From positions 1 to 10,855 of the forward strand of contig JBMNVR010000024.1 in assembly GCA_050946935.1 (NCBI GenBank): 10,855 bases of DNA, written 5' to 3'. The notes beneath the pieces are model-generated. The model was not told the DNA's origin. It saw only the letters and a program-made list of their open reading frames with translations, and did no database searches. The first letter of the stretch is position 1. Each line of letters opens with the position of its first letter. This document shows, in pieces, positions 6,109 through 10,855 of the stretch. This DNA comes from UQRS01 sp050946935 (GTDB lineage Bacteria; Bacillota; Clostridia; Oscillospirales; Acutalibacteraceae). The position numbers were made by a program, and so were the translations under genes.

Positions 6109-8223
6109 ATGATGCGAAGTACAACAAGCAAGTGCACGGCATTGTTTCTGTCCCTTCTGCTGCTTCTTTCCGCCGTCCCGCTCTATGCGTCGGCGGAGGA
6201 GATGACGGAGCAGACCGCGCCCGATCTGAGTGGGCTGACCACCTTTACCTTCGACGGGAACAGTGTCACGGTGACCGAGGGTAGCGACACCCAATACGAA
6301 ATCGTCGTCTACGACGCTACCGACACCGAAAGCGCCCCCGCGTCCGAAACCGACGAACAGGGGCACACCGTCTATTCCGTGCCGGAGGAAAGCAGCGGCC
6401 AGCTGCTCGTCTCGATCAAGAAAAAGGGCGGCTCATATGTTTTCCAGGGCAGCGGCAACGGCAGCATCGCCGTTAAGAAGGAGGCAACCGGCGACTCGAT
6501 TCTCTATCTCAACGGTCTGAAGCTGACCTCCGCCTTCACCGCAGTGCTGACCGTAAAAAAGGACAGCACTGCGGCCTGCACCATCTATGCTATCGGAGAA
6601 AACACGCTGACCGACAACGCCTATAACAACGAGGACAACACCGATAACGTTGCGGCTGAAAACGCCGTCATCAAGTGCAAAGACGGCAGCGACGTAACCA
6701 TCACCGGCAGCGGAACCTTGAACGTGATCGGCCTCGCGAAAAACGGTGTCAAGGCCAACAACCTCCTGACCATCGAGGGCGGCATAACCCTGCGGGTGGA
6801 GGCGCCGGACAACGGCATCAGCAGCGAAAACGCCATCTTGATCCACTCCGGCACACTGGATATCACGACCGAGGAGGGGGATGGCATCAAGGCCGCCTCC
6901 GACACGGAAGAGGTCGGTGAAATCACCATCGACGGCGGTGACATCAGCATTGACGCCGGCGCAGACGGTATACAGGCCACCTGCAGCCTGACGGTCAGCG
7001 ACGGTACCCTGGACATCACCACCTATAACGGCTACGACGACCCGGAATATAATAAGGATAACGACGCCTTCTCGAGCGCCAAAGGACTGAAGGCCGGCGG
7101 CTCCTATCTGCCGGACAGCGCAACAGAGGAGGTCGATGCCACCAACTGCGATCTTACCATCAGCGGCGGAACGATTACCGTCAATTCCGCAGACGATGCC
7201 CTGCATTCCGATAACCGCCTCACCATCACGGGCGGGGTCCTCAGCCTGATGAGCGGGGACGACGGTATCCATGCGGACTACATCCTCACCGTCGGGATCG
7301 AGGGAGCTGATGACTCCGCAATCGAGGTCAGTGTTTCCAAGGCCTACGAGGGGATCGAGGCGGCGCAGGTCGTTCTGTACAGCGGCACCTTCCATCTGTA
7401 TACGACAGACGACTGCATCAACGCGGCAAACGGCGATCTGGCCCGGTATGATTTCCAACTGGACATTTACGGAGGCTATTACTACGCCGCGAGCGAGACG
7501 GGAGACTGCGCCGATTCCAACGGAGACCTGAACATTTACGGCGGGACGGTCATCCTACTCGGCTCCCTGTCCAACGGGGAGGCTAACGCGGCGCTGGATA
7601 GCGACGGCGCGATCAACCTATCCGGCGGCCAGATCCTGGCGGTCGGACAAAAGGAGATGGCGGAAGCCCCCTCTGCCGGACAACCCTATGTAACCTGGAC
7701 ATCCGCCGGTACAAGCACGGCGGTAACCCCCGGCTCCTCCGGCGGAAGCCGGCCGTTCACAACGGCTTCGCTCACAGCCGCGGCCGGTCCGGGCGGCTTT
7801 GGAGACGGCAGCTTTGGCCCTGGCGGTAATTTCCCCGGAGGGGAAAGCGGCTTCATCCGCAACGGCTTTGTTGTGACTGTTTCGGATGCGGACGGCAATA
7901 CCCTGATCTCCGTAACCACTACCTGGGATTCCTCCCTGACCCATTCGGTCGGTTATGTGCTCTATTCGGGCGAGAGTCTGACCGCCGGAAGCAGCTACAC
8001 GCTGACCGTCTCCGAGGAGCCCGAAGAAGAGGAGGAAACCATCCTCTCCGGCGATCTGGATGGCGACGGGCTGATCACCGTCTCGGACGTGGTGCTCCTC
8101 CGCCAGATAATCCTGACAGGGGAATGGAGCGACCGGGAACTGACCGCGGGCGATCTGGATATAAGCGGGGGCCTTACCGTTTCGGATGTGGTGGCGCTGC
8201 GCGCTTTAATCCTGTCCCAATAA
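6109..8223 (+). CDS. Secreted Cthe_2159-family beta-helix carbohydrate-binding protein with dockerin
   Basis: I place the start at the ATG at 6109 (704 residues): AAGGAG lies 8 nt upstream and the product begins with a clean signal peptide (cleavage near ASA/E, residue 29). A longer in-frame start at 6025 would overlap the ATPase gene and hide the signal peptide. Residues about 100-530 show the repeated pattern of Cthe_2159-like (DUF4353) proteins: beta strands such as LTISGGTITV separated by Asp-rich turns (GDGIKA, ADGIQA, DDALHS, DDGIHA, DDCINA). The family founder is a calcium-containing parallel beta-helix that binds cellulose and polygalacturonate and resembles pectate lyases. Whether this protein is also catalytic cannot be told. 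A Gly-rich stretch (about 560-582) and a small beta domain precede the dockerin (648-702). In the second dockerin repeat, GDLDISGGLTVSD, loop position 5 is Ser instead of Asp. It lies in an operon with the ABC genes. Confidence 0.87.
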   Translation: MMRSTTSKCTALFLSLLLLLSAVPLYASAEEMTEQTAPDLSGLTTFTFDGNSVTVTEGSDTQYEIVVYDATDTESAPASETDEQGHTVYSVPEESSGQLLVSIKKKGGSYVFQGSGNGSIAVKKEATGDSILYLNGLKLTSAFTAVLTVKKDSTAACTIYAIGENTLTDNAYNNEDNTDNVAAENAVIKCKDGSDVTITGSGTLNVIGLAKNGVKANNLLTIEGGITLRVEAPDNGISSENAILIHSGTLDITTEEGDGIKAASDTEEVGEITIDGGDISIDAGADGIQATCSLTVSDGTLDITTYNGYDDPEYNKDNDAFSSAKGLKAGGSYLPDSATEEVDATNCDLTISGGTITVNSADDALHSDNRLTITGGVLSLMSGDDGIHADYILTVGIEGADDSAIEVSVSKAYEGIEAAQVVLYSGTFHLYTTDDCINAANGDLARYDFQLDIYGGYYYAASETGDCADSNGDLNIYGGTVILLGSLSNGEANAALDSDGAINLSGGQILAVGQKEMAEAPSAGQPYVTWTSAGTSTAVTPGSSGGSRPFTTASLTAAAGPGGFGDGSFGPGGNFPGGESGFIRNGFVVTVSDADGNTLISVTTTWDSSLTHSVGYVLYSGESLTAGSSYTLTVSEEPEEEEETILSGDLDGDGLITVSDVVLLRQIILTGEWSDRELTAGDLDISGGLTVSDVVALRALILSQ
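8050..8214 (+). repeat. Dockerin repeats of the beta-helix protein
   Basis: Two segments, GDLDGDGLITVSDVVLLRQ and GDLDISGGLTVSDVVALRA, form a type I dockerin. Both share TVSDVVxLR with the fucosidase dockerin, so the same cohesin type is the likely partner. The second loop is less canonical (Ser at position 5, Gly at 7), but the first, third and twelfth loop residues are kept, so calcium binding is probably retained. Confidence 0.85.
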
Positions 8224-8339
8224 CGCACACTTTTTTTGCGTGCATTCACGCCGTACGCCAAGCCCGGCCAACCCGAATCCAGAACGAGGCATGATGTCTT
8301 TGATATAACACGGGACAAAAGGGCGCAGCTTTGCTGAGC

Positions 8340-8596
8340 AGGCACAGCACAAGCTTTTGTTTCTTCCAGTCCGTTAAATGAAACCGGCTTGTTCCCCGGT
8401 GCTGTTTCCATACGTATCTGTTCAAGATACATTTCGTCGGATAAAACTTTTCGTTCCGAAAAATCTGTTCCGTCTTATCTGAATTTTCTTGCAAATAGTC
8501 CTCCAAGGGAACCTCGATGATTCTATCTTCAAACCGGTACACATTGCCCATGCTGTATTTATTAAGGGCGTAATCGCTGCCGCGATGCTTTTTCAT
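8340..8596 (-). pseudogene. Frameshifted, truncated relic of an ICE sigma-factor-like gene
   Basis: From the ATG at 8596 the minus strand encodes MKKHRGSDYALNKYS, then VYRFEDRIIEVPLEDYLQ and NSDKTEQIFR. From memory this matches the N-terminus of the small sigma-70-like ORFs of Firmicutes integrative conjugative elements (pattern GSDYALNKYSxGIVYRFADGIxEVTLxDYL). Near 8450-8462 the matching text moves to another frame and continues as ERKVLSDEMYLEQ and later GLEETKACAVP, again family-like. One base gained (or two lost) explains the shift. After about 8340 the match stops in both frames, so the DNA-binding C-terminal half is missing. The gene is therefore broken and lacks a convincing SD. It marks an old mobile-element insertion between the beta-helix operon and the RHS locus. 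Confidence 0.6.
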
Positions 8597-8608
8597 CTTT
8601 CTTTCGCT

Positions 8609-8633
8609 CGATCTGTTTTTGGAAAACAGATCG
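8609..8633. repeat. Perfect 11-bp inverted repeat, 3-nt loop
   Basis: CGATCTGTTTT (8609-8619) and AAAACAGATCG (8623-8633) are exact reverse complements around TGG. It lies 12 nt upstream of the ATG of the sigma-like relic on the minus strand. No T-run follows the G/C part on the minus strand, so it is not a standard terminator there. It could be an operator or leader hairpin of the lost gene. Confidence 0.7.
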
Positions 8634-8665
8634 GTTAGGCGGTGAACGCCGGCTGGTGTCAATGG

Positions 8666-8721
8666 CAAAAAACTAAAAAGCCAAACTTGCCCCTTGAAAA
8701 ATCAAGAGCCAATTTGGCTTT
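8666..8721 (-). terminator. Rho-independent terminator, minus strand
   Basis: AAAGCCAAA (8677-8685) pairs with TTTGGCTTT (8713-8721), and an inner hairpin CTTGA-AAAA-TCAAG lies between the arms. On the minus strand the stem runs into TTTTTAGTTTTTTG, a strong T-tract. No intact gene lies directly upstream, so it probably belongs to a lost gene of the mobile element. Confidence 0.65.
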
Positions 8722-8783
8722 GCGATTGAAATATGTTCTATGCTGACGCCTAAAATTTCCTCATCACGATGCTGCGGCAGTGA

Positions 8784-8814
8784 TTTTCAAAAGGACACCG
8801 CGGCCTTTTGAAAA
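8784..8814. repeat. Perfect 11-bp inverted repeat, 9-nt loop
   Basis: TTTTCAAAAGG (8784-8794) and CCTTTTGAAAA (8804-8814) are exact reverse complements around a GC-rich loop (8795-8803). Neither strand has a T-tract beyond the stem, so this is not a typical terminator. It could be a protein-binding palindrome or a transcript hairpin. Confidence 0.65.
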
Positions 8815-8865
8815 GCGGTACTGTATCAAAATGACAAAGTATTGAGCGATACGTTGAATGAATTA

Positions 8866-8904
8866 AGAAAAGCCCTCAAGTGCGCATGAACGCATGAGGG
8901 CTTT
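8866..8904 (-). terminator. Probable intrinsic terminator downstream of the RHS locus
   Basis: AAAGCCCTCA (8869-8878) pairs with TGAGGGCTTT (8895-8904), and inside it TGCG (8881-8884) pairs with CGCA (8891-8894). On the minus strand the stem ends in CTTTTCTTAATT, a modest T-rich tail. It lies about 150 bp beyond the end of the RHS fragment and would stop transcription of the whole minus-strand toxin locus. Confidence 0.6.
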
Positions 8905-9056
8905 GGCGTTTATGGTGGTAACGGTTTAGCGGTTGCATTTTCATTGCTTCACATATTGCACGGACAGAGAGCCGCATTTGCATTTTGACCACAGCCTGCA
9001 CACAGGCAAGCGGCAGAGAATTACTGAAATCGTTTCCATTGTCCTATTTCCCCTTG

Positions 9057-9383
9057 TTATTTTTCATCATGCCCGGTCGGATCTTCATTGTTCACCGGAT
9101 CATCGGCGCAATATGCATACAGGTTATAGTCCTGCATGGTTTCTGACAGCTTTGGAACAATGTTGTCCGCATTGACAAACCGTCCCGTTTCGGGATCATA
9201 ATAACGCGATTGCAGATAGTAAAATCCCGTTTCGACATCGTAGTAGTATCCCCGGTAGCGGATGGGATTGATATTCCCGATGAATGTAGAAGCGGTCTGC
9301 ACCGTGTCGGACGCATTGGTAACCGACAAAACTTTGCCCCAGGCATCGTAGTTGTATTTGGCCACAATCTCTGGCTCAGCAGT
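9057..9383 (-). pseudogene. Orphan RHS-repeat core fragment without a toxin tip
   Basis: The minus-strand frame is open from just after a TAA at 9384-9386 to the stop at 9057. It encodes TAEPEIVAKYNYDAWGKVLS, then IGNINPIRYRGYYYD, YYLQSRYYDPETGRFVNAD, YNLYAYCADDPVNNEDPTG and only HDEK before the stop. This is the RHS repeat-associated core that ends the shell of RHS/YD-repeat polymorphic toxins, normally followed by a variable toxin domain after DPTG. Here the tip is four residues long and there is no start codon with an SD, so it cannot make a toxin by itself. It most likely represents a displaced or decayed C-terminal cassette that can act as recombination donor for the RHS gene upstream on this strand. 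Confidence 0.8.
9184..9239. repeat. 56-bp direct repeat in the RHS core, copy 1
   Basis: This 56-bp stretch of the orphan RHS core is identical to 10772-10827 in the RHS gene at the right edge. Similarity continues on both sides with scattered substitutions, and the proteins are identical from PIRYRGYY to RFVNAD. The distance between copies is 1588 bp, and the toxin tip and membrane protein genes lie between them. Confidence 0.9.
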
Positions 9384-9423
9384 TTAATGTTCAATTTTTT
9401 AATACATACAGGTTATAATTATA

Positions 9424-10059
9424 TCATTTTTCAAGTTGACAAATATATAAATATTTTAAAATAAAACGCACTCCTATCATAGTGGCAAAGACAATAACGC
9501 ATATAATTATTAGCACTCCAGTTATCCAGTCAGATAATTTTTGCGAATAGTTTTCCAACAATCTTGAAAGTAACAAAAATGTTCCTGTTAGCCCCCCGGC
9601 TAACCACCCCGTTCCTTTTCTGTTCGCCTGCACTTTTCTATTTTGATAACATCCCAATGCAATTGCGGCTCTATAACATAATACAGATAATAAAATCGCA
9701 ATTATATATATAATCACAAGTACAAAGAAAACATACGTATTATTTAATCCTGCTCTACTCAAATAGATATAAGATATAAATAATGAACAAAAACACAATT
9801 CTAAAACATATATTCCAGAGCAAATTAAATCCATTTTCATCGTATAGTTCTTTATTTTTACAATGTAAAAATAAAGAATAAAACTCGCAACATTGATAAT
9901 AACCCCCGTAGTCACAACAAATAACTTATCCGCAGTATTCAAAAACAAAATACTAAGAAAAGTTTCAATAGAACTAACAATAGCAGGTATAAGCATCCAA
10001 TCTGTATTAATTTTTTTATTTCCATAATTTATAAAGGATTGAATATTTTCAACCGTCAT
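9424..10059 (-). CDS. Six-helix membrane protein, putative immunity protein of the RHS toxin
   Basis: I do not recognise the family. The 211-residue product is very hydrophobic, with likely membrane helices at about 22-41, 47-67, 77-100, 108-134, 152-168 and 178-204, a basic loop at about 138-149 (CYQNRKVQANRK) and no signal peptide. The start is secure: AGGAGG lies 5 nt before the ATG and overlaps the stop codon of the upstream RHS gene, leaving only 9 nt between the genes. That coupling directly behind an RHS toxin tip is the standard place of an immunity gene. A polytopic membrane protein would suit a toxin acting in the membrane, as with pore-forming colicins. The gene is very AT-rich (22% GC in one 60-bp line counted) compared with about 60% in the left part, a sign of transfer. 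Immunity function is inference. Confidence 0.6.
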   Translation of the reverse strand: MTVENIQSFINYGNKKINTDWMLIPAIVSSIETFLSILFLNTADKLFVVTTGVIINVASFILYFYIVKIKNYTMKMDLICSGIYVLELCFCSLFISYIYLSRAGLNNTYVFFVLVIIYIIAILLSVLCYRAAIALGCYQNRKVQANRKGTGWLAGGLTGTFLLLSRLLENYSQKLSDWITGVLIIICVIVFATMIGVRFILKYLYICQLEK

Positions 10060-10068
10060 GTTAACCTC

Positions 10069-10855
10069 CTAATTTATCCAAGATTTCATATAATCCCGCG
10101 TTGGATCACCTAAAAGATCTAAAAAACGGCCGCTTCCCCAGCCAACTAATCCTCCAATAACCGCTCCTCCGACGCTTCCAATTCCAGGACAGCAAGCTGT
10201 TCCAACAGCTATACCCACACCGATAGAAACATATGTGTTCAAACCCAATATGACTGTATCCACACCTGCATCCCAATAAATTTTACCTAAACTTTTACCA
10301 GCCAAATAATTATCATTTATACCTTCACAGGCCTCAACTATAACGCATGCGTAGGATAACTTATCACATAAACTCCCCGTTACAGAGGATATCTTTTCAA
10401 TTTTTGCTATCTCCAACGCGACCTGTTTGGCATACAGTCCCTTGCCTATGTTAGCTGGTCTTTCTGCGTTTTTTATCATGCTTTTTAAACCCGCTGCCGT
10501 AACGTCATTCATTGTACCGGACATGGTGGCCGATATATCCAAAATCGCTGACAAAGACATTGGTGATCCACAGCAATCCACAGTGCCATGCGTAATACAT
10601 CTTCCGTTTGCGAACATACACAGAGGACCATATCCACCATTATCCATCGCATGACAAGATTGCCCTGTAGGATCAATATTGTTCACCGGGTCATCCAGAC
10701 AATACGCATACATGTTTTTATCCATCAGACCCGTGCCGGTTTGCACCAGTCCGTCCGCATTCACAAACCGACCCGTTTCGGGATCATAATAACGCGATTG
10801 CAGATAGTAAAATCCCGTTTCGACATCATAATAATACCCACGATAACGAATCGGA
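10069..10855 (-). CDS. RHS polymorphic toxin, C-terminal part (5' end beyond the window)
   Basis: The frame is open to the right edge, so 261 C-terminal residues are visible. Residues 1-64 are the end of the RHS core (PIRYRGYYYD, YYLQSRYYDPETGRFVNADG, NMYAYCLDDPVNNIDPTG), which closes the shell that holds the toxin. After DPTG comes a tip of about 197 residues: a Cys-containing start (five Cys within about 31 residues), a helical middle part, and at visible residues 198-248 a glycine-rich hydrophobic region (VSIGVGIAVG, then CCPGIGSVGGAVIGGLVGWGSG) resembling two packed membrane hairpins with GxxxG-like spacing. I recognise no nuclease or deaminase motif. A membrane-permeabilising toxin is my best guess, supported by the membrane-protein gene 9 nt downstream. 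The tip is poorer in GC (about 40% in one line counted) than the left part of the window. An internal GTG at 10764 is not the real start. Confidence 0.8.
   Translation of the reverse strand, partial: PIRYRGYYYDVETGFYYLQSRYYDPETGRFVNADGLVQTGTGLMDKNMYAYCLDDPVNNIDPTGQSCHAMDNGGYGPLCMFANGRCITHGTVDCCGSPMSLSAILDISATMSGTMNDVTAAGLKSMIKNAERPANIGKGLYAKQVALEIAKIEKISSVTGSLCDKLSYACVIVEACEGINDNYLAGKSLGKIYWDAGVDTVILGLNTYVSIGVGIAVGTACCPGIGSVGGAVIGGLVGWGSGRFLDLLGDPTRDYMKSWIN
10772..10827. repeat. 56-bp direct repeat in the RHS core, copy 2
   Basis: Identical to 9184-9239 in the orphan fragment and in the same orientation. It lies just upstream of the toxin tip, so recombination between the copies would remove the tip and its membrane partner and join the shell to the tipless fragment. 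Beyond 10827 third-position differences appear (for example GTA GTA versus ATA ATA in the Tyr run). Confidence 0.9.

Larger units (their letters stand above)
8224..9056. other. Accessory spacer with relics and stem-loops, no intact gene
   Basis: Between the beta-helix gene and the RHS fragment there is no intact gene. The stretch holds the sigma-like relic (8340-8596) and four strong stem-loops (8609-8904). At 8941-9039 on the minus strand a 32-codon ORF starts METISVILC and follows a GGGGAAA stretch, but it matches nothing I recognise. Immediately after the operon stop, GCACAC and GCGTGC flank seven T residues (8225-8243). This is too weak and lacks a 3' T-tract, so I see no convincing terminator for the operon. 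Confidence 0.6.

Noticed and set aside
8225..8243. GCACAC-T7-GCGTGC as terminator of the plus-strand operon
   Set aside because: On the plus strand it has an A-C mismatch in a six-base stem, the T-run is in the loop and none follows the stem.
8597..8668. Extension of the sigma-like relic to an ATG at 8668
   Set aside because: The added residues run through the 11-bp palindrome at 8609-8633 and do not resemble the family. The recognisable N-terminus starts at 8596.
8941..9039. 32-codon minus-strand ORF (METISVILC...) after the RHS fragment
   Set aside because: It has a GGGGAAA stretch upstream and several Cys, but is too short, matches nothing I recognise and sits in decayed DNA. Not called as a gene.
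9101..9416. 13-bp match CATACAGGTTATA in the orphan RHS core and in the AT-rich gap next to the membrane gene
   Set aside because: It could be a scrap of a further RHS core, but a 13-bp match is expected by chance in a window of this size.

Overview
The window looks like a chromosomal segment of a moderately high-GC anaerobic Firmicute, most likely a gut or rumen clostridium of the Oscillospiraceae/Ruminococcaceae type. Reasons: GC is about 60% by eye over most of the left 8.2 kb, two secreted proteins end in type I dockerins (the cellulosome plug-in module), Shine-Dalgarno sites are strong AGGAGG types, and the remnants on the right belong to Firmicutes mobile elements and polymorphic toxins. 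The taxonomic call is inference.

Left part (1-3600, minus strand). The start of a sirtuin (SIR2-family NAD-dependent deacylase) runs off the left edge. Its upstream spacer holds a 10-bp direct repeat with a 22-bp period and, further right, a clear intrinsic terminator closing the next gene. That gene encodes a 1001-residue secreted, multidomain GH29 alpha-L-fucosidase with two discoidin-type (F5/8C/CBM32) modules, a CBM6-like module and a C-terminal dockerin. It has its own sigma-A-type promoter and SD.

Middle (3600-8223, plus strand). A divergently transcribed three-gene operon encodes a MacB/FtsX-type ABC permease with Gly/Met-rich extracytoplasmic insertions, its LolD/MacB-type ATPase, and a secreted beta-helix protein of the Cthe_2159 carbohydrate-binding family (DUF4353-like) that also ends in a dockerin. 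Its leader contains a hairpin capped by a C(UUCG)G tetraloop. The four dockerin repeats of the two secreted proteins share the TVSDVVxLR segment, so both probably dock onto the same class of cohesin. This suggests a small extracellular glycan-binding and fucose-releasing theme, with the ABC system coupled in an unknown way to the beta-helix protein.

Right part (8224-10855, minus strand). This is accessory DNA. First comes a frameshifted, truncated relic of a gene typical of Firmicutes integrative conjugative elements (sigma-factor-like ORF), beside a cluster of four strong stem-loops. Then comes an orphan RHS-core fragment without a toxin tip, then an AT-rich membrane protein gene, and at the right edge the 3' end of an RHS polymorphic toxin gene. 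The RHS C-terminal tip has a glycine-zipper hydrophobic region and is followed after 9 nt by the six-helix membrane protein, which I read as its immunity protein. The two RHS cores share a 56-bp identical direct repeat that brackets the toxin/immunity cassette, an arrangement suited to tip exchange by recombination.

No tRNA, rRNA, CRISPR array or complete insertion sequence was seen.
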